A stretch of DNA of 33,716 nt from Bacteroidota bacterium. Its GTDB lineage: Bacteria > Bacteroidota > Bacteroidia > Chitinophagales > JADIYW01. Below are positions 17,849 through 26,443 of this stretch, one piece after another. The number at the start of each line of letters is the position of its first letter. The first letter of the stretch is position 1. The position numbers and the translations under genes are program-made. The DNA is taken from the NCBI GenBank assembly GCA_028288625.1, contig JAQBNI010000149.1, positions 1 through 33,716 on the forward strand. Reading direction: 5' to 3'. The notes beneath the pieces were generated by a model. It was not told the DNA's origin and did not search any database. It worked only from the letters and a program-made list of their open reading frames with translations.

Positions 17849-18844
17849 TTATTTTGTTACAACGATTTTCTTTTTATATATCTCGCCGTTAAATTCCAAA
17901 TTCATCAAATAAGAGCCATTTGCAATTCCGGATAATTGAACTGGTATTTTATTTTTTGTGCCTGAAACATAAGAAGTTTGTGTAAGAATATTTCTTCCTA
18001 ACATATCCGTAATATTTATTTTTAAATTTCCTGATTTAGCTACATCCATATCTATGATGAATTGACCGGTGTTTGGGTTGAGGTAGATTTTTAATTTTTC
18101 AGAATTAATATGATCTATAATTCCAACAGTTGTAATTGTTCTTTGGCTTATTGGGTTATCAGAAGCAACCCTAGAATTATATACTATATCTGAATTTGAA
18201 CAATTAGCTTCAAAAATTTTAAAATAATATTCAGTATTAGGAGTTAAATTCGTTACTGTTATTGGACCTCCATTAGTCCCACTATAAATCACATAATTCT
18301 CCGCTACCAATTGTACTCCCACTTCCAAAAGAACTACTCCCAAAATACGATACACCATTTATACGATAATCTGTTACAGAAGAGTTTTCTTTACCAACAA
18401 GTATTCTTCCTTCACCATTTCCATTATTCCAGCCGATTGACATTGAATTTGTTCCGACAATATCAAACGAAATATTATTTGCCTGTATATCGGGCAAAAT
18501 ACAAGATGAAATACAATCAACCGTAAGCGTATAGTTACCGCTTGCACCATCATACCCGTCAACTACTATGTAATAAGTGCCTGCAGGTGCATTAGAATAA
18601 AGTGCAGATGAATTATCAGAAGCCATACAAGAAGAACAATAACAGGTATAAGATATGTGGACTGTGATATTCTGCCAATCGCCAGGTTTGCTTTACGTTC
18701 CGCAATTTTTGATTGGAACCATTGCTCCCATCCTGCACTAGGTGCTTTGGTTCCACATGGTTCTGTGTTTTGTATCTGAGCATTTCCTTTCAAAGAAATA
18801 AAACTGAAAAAAAAGAAAGACAAATAGTAAATAAATTTTTTCAT
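17849..18844 (-). pseudogene. Decayed T9SS exoprotein (probable peptidase) with internal deletion and frameshift
   Basis: Three pieces in shifting frames belong to one former gene. The first (from 18844) has a signal peptide and a pro-region ending STYLIPVIV, the lead-in normally followed by a secreted peptidase domain such as M43. At about 18640 the frame changes and the sequence jumps to ASDNSSALYSNAPAGTYYIVVDGYD, a pre-peptidase C-terminal-like domain; the catalytic domain is missing. That frame ends at a stop near 18282. Around 18300 a single extra base separates GSTIGSG from NYVIYSGTNGG, the expected FN3 continuation. Removing one base restores it. The last piece runs to 17849 and ends in a type A T9SS sorting domain (IYLNPNTGQFIID... 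YKKKIVVTK). It could be a true pseudogene or an assembly error. Confidence 0.8.
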
Positions 18845-19187
18845 AGTCTATGGTTTCTTTAGTTATAACAAAATGTATGTTAAATCGATAAATACTGAAT
18901 TACCTCATAGTACAGTATCACCACTGTTACCGTTATACATAATTTAGGTAGTTAGTACATTGTATAGCCGATCATTGTTGACTCTATAATTACTACCTCA
19001 CAATAATAATATCACTCCTATTATTATTATAAGTAATCGTCCTCTGGTGATTAGCGTAGTATGCCTTGCCGGTTTCTTTAAGTTACGACTTACGTCTTTC
19101 GGTTGATATTTTTTTACATAAAGCAAATATCTTTGATTTCATTATATTAGATTTAATTCTTTATATAGCTAAAGTATTAATATTGAC
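18845..19187. other. Long AT-rich intergenic region between divergent genes
   Basis: No convincing gene. It holds a perfect 10-bp inverted repeat AATAATAATA (19002-19011) / TATTATTATT (19019-19028) with a 7-nt loop, a lone GTTACGACTTACGTC repeat unit (~19083-19097) related to the array near 13200, and a full TAnnTTTG match (TATCTTTG, 19128-19135). The rest shows no structure I can name. Confidence 0.5.
19128..19135 (+). promoter_or_regulatory. Possible -7 element of the outer-membrane barrel gene
   Basis: TATCTTTG matches TAnnTTTG fully; GGTTG lies 22 nt upstream in the rough -33 position. Transcription would start near 19140, about 200 nt before the barrel start codon but only ~48 nt before the small ORF at 19188. 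Confidence 0.35.
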
Positions 19188-19346
19188 ATGAAAAAATATA
19201 TGTTGACTCAAATCATTGGAAATTATCATATTGTAGAGATGAATGCATCCTTACTCTTAATTCCTTTTATTCCAATTATTTTTATTTTTCCATATATATT
19301 CTTGTATATGTATTGCTCTTTTTGTATTATTGGAAAAAAAATATGA
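19188..19346 (+). CDS. Possible 52-residue hydrophobic leader or small membrane protein
   Basis: An ATG at 19188 opens a 52-codon frame starting MKKYMLTQIIGNYHIVEMNA, followed by one hydrophobic segment (LLLIPFIPIIFIFPYIFLYM) and the basic end GKKI. Its TGA overlaps the ATG of the outer-membrane barrel gene (ATGA at 19343-19346), the classic arrangement for translational coupling. A TATCTTTG promoter-like element lies ~50 nt upstream. The DNA is T-rich, so a hydrophobic frame of this length can arise by chance. I recognise no homologue. Confidence 0.3.
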   Translation: MKKYMLTQIIGNYHIVEMNASLLLIPFIPIIFIFPYIFLYMYCSFCIIGKKI

Positions 19347-20092
19347 AAAACAGCTACAGTTTATTAATTCTTTTTTTTCTTCTAAGTGTCTCAACGAAAG
19401 CAAGCAATCCCAATAAACTTAAAACAGAAGGTAAATCAAAAGGAACCTCTTTCATTTTCTTAACCGGTATCAACTTTGCCAAGGTTCATGATCCTAAGTT
19501 TAGTCCGGATGATTTGGATGATGATGAGAAAATAGTGGTAAAGCCTGGAGTATTAGTAGGGGTCGGAATAAATTTTGCTTTTAATAGGTACATATCCTTA
19601 GAACCTGAGTTATTATTTTCACAGAAAGGAATAAAAGATGTTTGGAAATCGGGCAGGGATAAAGAAACATACACTGAAACATATAATTATCTTGAAATGC
19701 CGATCATGATAAATGGCGGTTATTCCAATAGTAAATTTGAAGCGTTTGGCTCAATCGGTGCTTCAGTTGGATTTTGGATTTCAGCAAAAACGAAAGATGT
19801 TACAATTATAAGCGGAGAAAAAGATGTAGAAAAAGATAAACTTGATTTGACGAAAAATACCGGGTCCAGTATAATTGCAAATAGGGTGGAAGCTGCAATT
19901 CATGCAGGCTTTGGTGCTGGGTATAAAATAAAAGGGATGGCTATAGGTTTAGAATTAAGAGGTAGTATTGGTATGACAGGTTTAGAACGTAAATCTAAAG
20001 ATGCACCAAGTTATGTCCCTAAACCCACTAAATTAACAAATCGTGTTATATCTCTGTGCTTATATCTTAAATTAGGAAACAAACCAAAATAA
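19343..20092 (+). CDS. PorT-like outer-membrane beta-barrel protein
   Basis: 249 residues from the ATG at 19343. An in-frame ATG at 19313 adds 10 residues before the signal peptide and is less likely. The signal peptide is MKNSYSLLILFFLLSVSTKA. The mature part alternates beta-strands typical of the Bacteroidota OMP_b-brl_2/PorT family: GVLVGVGINFAFNRYISLEP, ELLFSQKGIK, YNYLEMPIMINGGY, FGSIGASVGFWISAK, HAGFGAGYKIKGMAIGLELR. The C-terminus ISLCLYLKLGNKPK has the usual terminal strand. The function is unknown: porin or assembly protein. The stop is only 11 bp from the convergent gene end at 20104, with no hairpin between. Confidence 0.82.
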   Translation: MKNSYSLLILFFLLSVSTKASNPNKLKTEGKSKGTSFIFLTGINFAKVHDPKFSPDDLDDDEKIVVKPGVLVGVGINFAFNRYISLEPELLFSQKGIKDVWKSGRDKETYTETYNYLEMPIMINGGYSNSKFEAFGSIGASVGFWISAKTKDVTIISGEKDVEKDKLDLTKNTGSSIIANRVEAAIHAGFGAGYKIKGMAIGLELRGSIGMTGLERKSKDAPSYVPKPTKLTNRVISLCLYLKLGNKPK

Positions 20093-20103
20093 TTGCCAGC
20101 CAG

Positions 20104-22494
20104 TTACTGAGATATTCCAAAACAAGTTACTTTTAGAGTGGTAGAATTGTTTATTGCTGTTTGCAGAACCCTCTTATTAGTTGAAGTAACAAATACATAT
20201 TCTCCTATAGGCGTATTGCTTGGCAAAATAATTTCATATAAATCCTGCTTTACTTTTTTAAATGTAAATGATATGGTATTCTCTTTCGAATACAAATCAA
20301 TGATCCGTTTGTCTTTTTTAAAATTACATGAATACAAGCTTATAAATTCATCAGGAATTGTATTCGATAATTTAATAATAAATTTTGGCTGATTCTTAAT
20401 TTTATATTGCACGTTTGATTCATCTTTTGCAATTTCAAGCAATTTAGTTTTGTCTGTACCTTTATATAACGCATCCGTTCTTTCTAAAGACTGTAAATCA
20501 TTTCCATAATAAGCATATACGATCTTTTCGAAATCCGGATCTGGTATATTTGCATAATTCTCTGAGATATTCTCGCTTGTAGTAGTTATAGACGCTGCAT
20601 TTGTATGACCTTCTGCATATTTTAATTTCCAATTCTTTAATTCTTTTTCTTCTATGTTGCTGATAATTTCATTAAAAGGTCTAGCCCAATAGTTTCGAAA
20701 CCCGAAGCCAGCTGCTTTCCCAGTCATCATCTCACTTAAAATAACTTTTTTGGAGTTTATATCGAAGAAGGTCACCCATATTGCAGCGTTGTTAGAAGTT
20801 TTACTCATATTATCGACAATAAATACTAAACCTATTTCTTTTTTATAGTTGCTTAAATCATACTCATTTACAATTTTAGAGATGGAATCTTCATTAAGCT
20901 GGTGGAGCATTCCATCAGAATTGTAGGAAATAAACCCAGACTCATTTACTCCTTTGTTGACTTTTTCAGTCAAATCTAATTTTATACTTACCTTATCTTT
21001 TTTTAGTGCTTTTGAAATATTATATTTTTCATACTCATTGGGAATTATATAATTGATCTGCTTTAGCAACCCAGGTATATCAGGATCGGTACCAACCCCT
21101 AAGCTCCCATAATATTTTGAATGTGAGAAGTCAATCCCCACATACGTTATAGGTGTACCTGAAGAGAAAAGATCATTTATTTGTGTAGTATTTAAATTGA
21201 CGGGAGATGATGTATTTTCTGTAATTATTTGTTTTTCTGTTTTTGTCTTTAAATTATCTGCAACAGATTTCTCTGTTTTTGTTTGGTCCTGATTATTGTT
21301 ATTTGTCACAATTGGTCTGGAAGATTTTAAACCATTGTCCTTTTCTGAACTATTTGTTTGTGCTGTAACTGTGGATTTAGAAGGCTGGTTTGTTTGAACT
21401 GGCGAAACTTTTTTTTCTTCTGTCTTAATCGGTTCTTGTTTATTTTTTTCAGCCAACGCTTTCCTAAGCTCTGTGTTTTCTTTCAGCAACTTTTCAAGAT
21501 CCGAGTTGTCTAATACGACAGGTTGCTTGTTTTGTTCAGGTGCAACGGTCGGTTGAGGCTCAGGAGGTGTAATCACTTTATCTGTAGCATATATTTTATC
21601 CTCTGTTTTTATAATATGTGATGGCGTATAAGTGTCTGTAATTTCTTCTTTATTGTTAGGATCTGAAATAAATTTCAACAAGTAGCTCCATTGTTTTGAT
21701 AAGGTAAGAATTCCATCTTTTATTTCAAACCGGTCCGCCTGTTGCAGTAATTCATAAAACAGATCTTCTATTTTTTGTTGTCCGCACGTCGCATATCGCG
21801 TGGTTAATTTGCTTACTACAAAAGTGGTATTCAGGTCAGATTGAACCTTTGCTTCAAAAGTATTGCATGCACCAAATCCAGTAAAATAATCACTAAAGGT
21901 TTTAATTTCTATCCACATAATATTATCATCCGTAACAAAGCTGTGACCTTCAGACTCCTTCAATTTTCTCAGATACCATTTTCCATCCAGCAGGGAAGAG
22001 GTTTGAATATTTGTTTGCCCAATTGTTTTTCCATTTCCATTTGTTGGTGTGTAAATAGTTTTCGGTGTAGTTGTCTCTGTATTATTTATTGGGGTAGATT
22101 CTTTTTTACTGAGTGTCTTTACCCACATATATTTATAAACAGATTCATTTCCGGATATAGGCGGTGTCTTCATTACCTCTTTTATCTGGATCATATAAAT
22201 ATATCCTAACTCATATTTAAAATTGTCGATGTCTTCTTCTAGGATTTCAAAATCATTCGAGGCTTGTTTTTTTACACGTAAACAATTGTTCACAGAATTA
22301 TTTTTGCATGGATAAGTTTGTGCATCTATCGTCCAGATTTGATACTTTCCTGAGATACTTTCTGGTGAGGAAGTTTTTGCCTTAACGTTTTGTTTAGCAG
22401 GAGTTGAAGCAGGCTTATCAGGTATTATTGTTCCCTTTTGAGCATAGGCGACACATGCAATAAACACAAAAAAAATTGTAAGTAATCTTTTCAT
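20104..22494 (-). CDS. Exported DUF4377-META protein with a conserved C-terminal domain of unknown function
   Basis: 796 residues from the ATG at 22494. An upstream in-frame ATG at 22527 would overlap the preceding gene and precede the signal peptide, so it is rejected. The signal peptide is MKRLLTIFFVFIACVAYAQ. Residues ~50-130 match DUF4377 (TIDAQTYPCKNN, NCLRVKK, FKYELGYIYMIQIKEV). Residues ~165-275 are a META/HslJ-like domain (LDGKWYLRKL, FTGFGACNTFEA). Residues ~315-430 are a low-complexity K/T/N/Q linker with a short coiled coil. Residues ~438-625 resemble a Bacteroidota domain with TYVGIDFSHSK and GFGFRNYWA, whose function I do not know. A last beta-rich part (~660-796) contains IGEYVF. 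The start is 4 nt after the previous gene's stop, so translation is probably coupled. Confidence 0.8.
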   Translation of the reverse strand: MKRLLTIFFVFIACVAYAQKGTIIPDKPASTPAKQNVKAKTSSPESISGKYQIWTIDAQTYPCKNNSVNNCLRVKKQASNDFEILEEDIDNFKYELGYIYMIQIKEVMKTPPISGNESVYKYMWVKTLSKKESTPINNTETTTPKTIYTPTNGNGKTIGQTNIQTSSLLDGKWYLRKLKESEGHSFVTDDNIMWIEIKTFSDYFTGFGACNTFEAKVQSDLNTTFVVSKLTTRYATCGQQKIEDLFYELLQQADRFEIKDGILTLSKQWSYLLKFISDPNNKEEITDTYTPSHIIKTEDKIYATDKVITPPEPQPTVAPEQNKQPVVLDNSDLEKLLKENTELRKALAEKNKQEPIKTEEKKVSPVQTNQPSKSTVTAQTNSSEKDNGLKSSRPIVTNNNNQDQTKTEKSVADNLKTKTEKQIITENTSSPVNLNTTQINDLFSSGTPITYVGIDFSHSKYYGSLGVGTDPDIPGLLKQINYIIPNEYEKYNISKALKKDKVSIKLDLTEKVNKGVNESGFISYNSDGMLHQLNEDSISKIVNEYDLSNYKKEIGLVFIVDNMSKTSNNAAIWVTFFDINSKKVILSEMMTGKAAGFGFRNYWARPFNEIISNIEEKELKNWKLKYAEGHTNAASITTTSENISENYANIPDPDFEKIVYAYYGNDLQSLERTDALYKGTDKTKLLEIAKDESNVQYKIKNQPKFIIKLSNTIPDEFISLYSCNFKKDKRIIDLYSKENTISFTFKKVKQDLYEIILPSNTPIGEYVFVTSTNKRVLQTAINNSTTLKVTCFGISQ

Positions 22495-22498
22495 TTTT

Positions 22499-23758
22499 TT
22501 ATTTTTCTGGTACATAAATAAAGTCAACTATGGCTTCTGATTTCGCATCTGACGTGATAAAAATAGTAGCGGGGTGATTCAGGAGTTTCTCCGGATTGTT
22601 TTTTCCTGAATTCATTATAACCATCGTGCAGTTTGCACAGCCTTTTAAACGGATGGGACTGTTATTTGTATTCACAAATATATCACAGTGCTGTACCGGG
22701 TGAAAACTAAACCAGGCATTTACAGGCGCTGTATTTGCATATGTTATTTTGTTGGTATTAATTCTTTCAAGAAGCAGGTTATTGTACTTTAAACTGAGTT
22801 CTGCAACAGCCTTAGTACCGTTGTTGTCACCCAAGTTTGCAATTACTGTATAAGTTGTATTTTGTGCACTATCACTTTTATTTAAAATTTCCAGTGATAT
22901 TATTTCATATGCGTTTACTTTCCCCCAACTTAAAATCTCTTTATCAGCAAGATCCGTTTTAAATTGCTCTGTTAATTGGTTATCATTTTTTATAGTGGTA
23001 TTGATGTTTGTACTGTCTGTCAATTCTATCGATGTGTGCACATTAAATAGCGCTAATACTTTTTCAGGATATAAAAAATAAATCAGAATACAAACTGATG
23101 AAATTATAATTATAGGCAGGGCAAAATACAGCATGAATTTTTGGAAACCGCTTTTTTGTCTTATTTCATGGGGCTCCGGTAAATGCTGTTCTGCTAACAA
23201 TGAATCTTCTTTTGCTTTTTGAGCTTCTGATTCGAGTCTTTCAAGTTGTAGTTGTTGCTGTCTATCTTTTTCACGTTGTTCCAGTTCTCTGCGTTGTCTT
23301 TCTTTTTCTTGCTGTTCTTTTTGCAGTGTTCCCCTCACTTCGCGTTCAATTCTTTCACGCAGTTCCCTTTCTTTTTCTTCTTGTTCCCGCATTAATTTCT
23401 CAATTCTTTCACGTTCAGCTCTTTCTTTTTCAAGTTGCTTCCGTTCTAGTCTTTCTTGTTCCAGTCTTTTTTTGCGTTCACGCTCTTCCTGGTCACGCAA
23501 TAGCTGCTGTTGACGCTCTTTTATAATTCTTTCCTGCTCTTTCAGTTCTTTCAGTTCCCTTATTTCATTTTCTATTTTTTGTTTTTCAAGTTGATCTTTT
23601 TCAATCTGGTTAACATCTTTCTCCGGAATGCCTGTATTAAATACCAAGTCTCCATTAATATTCTTGTATAGAATATTGCCGCAATTTTTACAGAATTTAT
23701 TTTTCCCTTCTTCTATTGGAACTATTTCATATTGAAAACCACAATTCTTACAAAACAT
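22499..23758 (-). CDS. Zinc-ribbon, coiled-coil, single-pass membrane protein of unknown function
   Basis: 419 residues. The N-terminus is a zinc ribbon with CxxC at 3-6 (MFCKNCG) and 23-26 (KFCKNCGN). Residues ~50-190 are an extreme E/R/K/Q-rich helix, a long coiled coil. A transmembrane segment follows at ~208-230 (FMLYFALPIIIISSVCILIYF). The remaining ~190 residues are a beta-rich domain (ILSWGKVNAYEIISLEIL, NAWFSFHPVQHCDIFV, GCANCTMVIMNSG), likely periplasmic with the ribbon in the cytoplasm. I know no named family with this order. It lies 2 bp after the upstream gene and 4 bp before the DUF4377-META gene. Confidence 0.75.
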   Translation of the reverse strand: MFCKNCGFQYEIVPIEEGKNKFCKNCGNILYKNINGDLVFNTGIPEKDVNQIEKDQLEKQKIENEIRELKELKEQERIIKERQQQLLRDQEERERKKRLEQERLERKQLEKERAERERIEKLMREQEEKERELRERIEREVRGTLQKEQQEKERQRRELEQREKDRQQQLQLERLESEAQKAKEDSLLAEQHLPEPHEIRQKSGFQKFMLYFALPIIIISSVCILIYFLYPEKVLALFNVHTSIELTDSTNINTTIKNDNQLTEQFKTDLADKEILSWGKVNAYEIISLEILNKSDSAQNTTYTVIANLGDNNGTKAVAELSLKYNNLLLERINTNKITYANTAPVNAWFSFHPVQHCDIFVNTNNSPIRLKGCANCTMVIMNSGKNNPEKLLNHPATIFITSDAKSEAIVDFIYVPEK

Positions 23759-23760
23759 AA

Positions 23761-24804
23761 TTAGTTTAATTTATTTCCACAATTTTCACAAAAATTAAAC
23801 CCTGCATCAATATTATAGCTACATATCTGGCAGGTTTTATCTCCATCTGGTGTAAACGTATTATGTGATAGTTTAGAACCACAATTTTCACAAAATATGT
23901 TCTCATCTGTACATACAGTTTTACAGTTATTGCAATAAATTCCCCTAGTTAAGGGATTTGTATCGTTAAGGCTATGTTCATTTGAAGATGAAAAATCAGT
24001 GTTTAAAGTAGATGTAACATGGTTTTTTACAATAGTATTTTCTGTTTGTAAAAATAATTCCTCCTCATCTTCTTGAGCTGTTTCAATTAACAATAGATTT
24101 TCATCGTCAGTACTTTTATCACTGAATTTTTTTATAAGAAGTATTATACTGATCACACCAGTTGTAAGGTTTACATAGAAAATATAAGGTAAAATTTGCT
24201 TAAAAGGAGATGCGTTCTGAACTAAAGATCTTGCAAGCCATCCCAGCTGATAGTCGAACGTACAATAAATAGCTCCGCTTATACTACCAATTAATAAATA
24301 TACTTTATGATTCTTGCTGAAAAGTGACCAGATAAAACAAACTATCGAAATATCAAGAATTATCAGTGGAATTGCAAAAGTAAATACTAACCAGATTGCT
24401 CCAATGATCAGTGCACCATAGATTAGAAATTTTAAAAGGGAATCATTAGAATCTTCATTTGAGCCAGCATGTTGATTTTTAAGGGCTTTTTCATATTCTA
24501 TTTGTCTTTTCCGTTCTTCCTCTATTCTTTTTTGTTCCAATTCTAATTGTTTTTTCTTATAAGCTTCATCAAGCTCAAAGTTCATAACAGATACTTTTAT
24601 GCTCATGTAAGCTTTATCGAATGCCAATTGTCTATTTTCATCAAATTCTCTGGATTCTAGCTTGGTAATTGGATCATAAAATTTACATATCCAGCCGAGC
24701 CTATCGCTATCAAGTAATAGGGTCGTACCTAATGAAAGTAAAGCACCAAAAACTCCATACGTATCTTCTGAGAATTCATAATGATATCTGTTGTCTATTA
24801 TCAT
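23761..24804 (-). CDS. Four-pass membrane protein with C-terminal double zinc ribbon, unknown function
   Basis: 347 residues from the ATG at 24804; another in-frame ATG at 24840 would add 12 residues and cannot be excluded. Residues 1-75 are a soluble domain, 78-110 an E/K/R/Q-rich coiled coil. Four hydrophobic segments follow at ~124-143, 145-162, 168-184 and 205-225. After an acidic linker there are two zinc ribbons with CxxC at 291-294/305-308 and 325-328/339-342 (IYCNNC, FCENCG, TCQICS, FCENCG). The tail should face the cytoplasm. No known family is recognised. It is the first gene of the three-gene operon, 2 bp before the next. Confidence 0.75.
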   Translation of the reverse strand: MIIDNRYHYEFSEDTYGVFGALLSLGTTLLLDSDRLGWICKFYDPITKLESREFDENRQLAFDKAYMSIKVSVMNFELDEAYKKKQLELEQKRIEEERKRQIEYEKALKNQHAGSNEDSNDSLLKFLIYGALIIGAIWLVFTFAIPLIILDISIVCFIWSLFSKNHKVYLLIGSISGAIYCTFDYQLGWLARSLVQNASPFKQILPYIFYVNLTTGVISIILLIKKFSDKSTDDENLLLIETAQEDEEELFLQTENTIVKNHVTSTLNTDFSSSNEHSLNDTNPLTRGIYCNNCKTVCTDENIFCENCGSKLSHNTFTPDGDKTCQICSYNIDAGFNFCENCGNKLN

Positions 24805-24961
24805 AGTTTTATAATATACAAGATAGATATTTATGAACAATATTAATAATTTTTGATATTCCTTCTTTTAGTAATAAAAATTCCTAATAAATGATATTGC
24901 GTTTTATAATTTTTCTTATTTTAAGAATTAGCGATTTATTACCTTAGATAAATTTTTAGTT

Positions 24962-25774
24962 ATGGATCATCTCTTCCTTGAAAAATATGGCAGCTGGGCA
25001 ATTGTAACAGGCGCCTCCAGCGGTATCGGAGTGGAGTTTGCGCAGCAGCTTGCTTCAAAAGGCATGAACTTGGTTTTAATAGCGCGCCGTAAACCCATGC
25101 TGGAAAATCTTGCAAGACAATTAACCGAAAGCTTTAAGATAGAATGCAAAGTAATAGAAGCCGACTTAGGAAAAGATAGTTTTCAGTTTGATATCCTCGA
25201 TGCCACAAAAAACCTTGAAATAGGATTGCTCGTAAATAACGCAGGAATGAATTGCGAAGGTCATTTTTACCGGGGAAACCTTGAACGAAATTTGCAAATG
25301 ATCCAGTTAAATGTAAAGGCGGCATATATTCTCGCTTACGAATTCGGAAAACGATTTCTCGAAAATGGCAAAGGCGGCATCATTTTCACTTCGTCTATCA
25401 GCGCATTCAATGCTAACCCTTATTTATCTCACTATGCGGCTACAAAGGCTTACATATTGTCTTTAGCAGAAAGTATGAACTATGAATTCAAGGATAAAAA
25501 TGTAGACGTGTTAGCATTGTGTCCGGGTATGACGAAATCAGAGATGACACGCGGCATGAAGGATGGTCCGATGCTGATGGAAGTAGCTCCTGTTGTAAAA
25601 GAAGCATTGGATAACCTCGGCAAAAAGTCATATGTTGTGCCTGGGTTTATCAATAAAGCGCAGGTATTTTTAAGCACGAGATTATTAAACCGCAATGGTG
25701 CAAAAAACTTATCCGGAGCAATGCTGAAACGCATGCTGCCCGGTGTTAAAAAGAAAAAGAAAAAAGACGAATGA
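24962..25774 (+). CDS. Short-chain dehydrogenase/reductase (SDR)
   Basis: 270 residues. The classical SDR set is complete: cofactor site TGASSGIG (residues 16-23), NNAGMN (~92-97), catalytic Ser145 in FTSSISAF, and YAATK with Tyr158 and Lys162. The substrate is unknown; the C-terminus is a basic tail (PGVKKKKKKDE). Its TGA overlaps the ATG of the rhomboid gene (ATGA at 25771-25774), so the two are translationally coupled. The gene is divergent from the zinc-ribbon operon across ~155 bp. Confidence 0.92.
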   Translation: MDHLFLEKYGSWAIVTGASSGIGVEFAQQLASKGMNLVLIARRKPMLENLARQLTESFKIECKVIEADLGKDSFQFDILDATKNLEIGLLVNNAGMNCEGHFYRGNLERNLQMIQLNVKAAYILAYEFGKRFLENGKGGIIFTSSISAFNANPYLSHYAATKAYILSLAESMNYEFKDKNVDVLALCPGMTKSEMTRGMKDGPMLMEVAPVVKEALDNLGKKSYVVPGFINKAQVFLSTRLLNRNGAKNLSGAMLKRMLPGVKKKKKKDE

Positions 25775-26376
25775 TCACATTTATTATTATTGCGATTACG
25801 GTTACTGTTACCTTGCTGTCTTTTGGTAATCGTCAATTATTATCCAACCTAATTTTTAATCCATACGTGATACACAACAGACGTCAGTACTACAGGTTTA
25901 TTACTGCAGGATTTGTTCATGGGGATTTTATGCATCTCCTGTTCAACATGTATGCTTTATATTTATTCGGCGGGGTTGTAGAAGCTGAATTCCAGGAAAT
26001 TTTCCCCGGGCTTGGTATTTTTTTATATATCACATTGTATTTTTCCGCCCTGATTATGAGCTCAACATTTTCTTACTACAAGCATAAAAATAATCCGGAC
26101 TACAATGCATTGGGAGCGTCGGGCGCTGTATCCGCTATTATGTTTGCCAGTATTATTCTTTATCCTACACAAAAACTCATCATCTTTCCTTTACCAATTC
26201 CACTGCCGTCTTATATTCTCGGACCTTTATATTTGCTCTACTCTTATTATATGGGTAGACAAAACATTGACAATATAGGACATGATGCACATTTTTTCGG
26301 AGCGCTTTGGGGTGTGTTGTTTGTGGTGTTGTTATGGCACCCGGCGCTGAAAAATTTTATTGCACAAATTTTTTAA
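25771..26376 (+). CDS. Rhomboid family intramembrane serine protease
   Basis: 201 residues, strongly hydrophobic, about six membrane segments. The features fit rhomboid proteases: FVHGDFMHLLFNMYAL with Asn59, GASGAVSA with Ser117 as nucleophile, and HDAHFFGALWG with His174 as its partner. It is small for a rhomboid but complete. Rhomboids cleave single-pass proteins inside the membrane; the substrate here is unknown. It overlaps the SDR gene by 4 nt. Confidence 0.92.
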   Translation: MITFIIIAITVTVTLLSFGNRQLLSNLIFNPYVIHNRRQYYRFITAGFVHGDFMHLLFNMYALYLFGGVVEAEFQEIFPGLGIFLYITLYFSALIMSSTFSYYKHKNNPDYNALGASGAVSAIMFASIILYPTQKLIIFPLPIPLPSYILGPLYLLYSYYMGRQNIDNIGHDAHFFGALWGVLFVVLLWHPALKNFIAQIF

Positions 26377-26443
26377 AATGATGAATGATGAATTATATCT
26401 TTCTGTATTTAAACATTGATCATTCAACATTAAACATTACTCT

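Noticed and set aside
19002-19028. AATAATAATA/TATTATTATT hairpin considered as a terminator or operator
   Set aside because: It is a simple trinucleotide repeat without a T-tract and is not placed near a gene end; chance in AT-rich DNA is likely.
23200-23526. 108-codon hydrophobic ORF on the plus strand
   Set aside because: It is the antisense of the Glu/Arg/Lys/Gln-rich coiled coil of the zinc-ribbon gene; such codons give Leu/Val/Phe-rich shadows.
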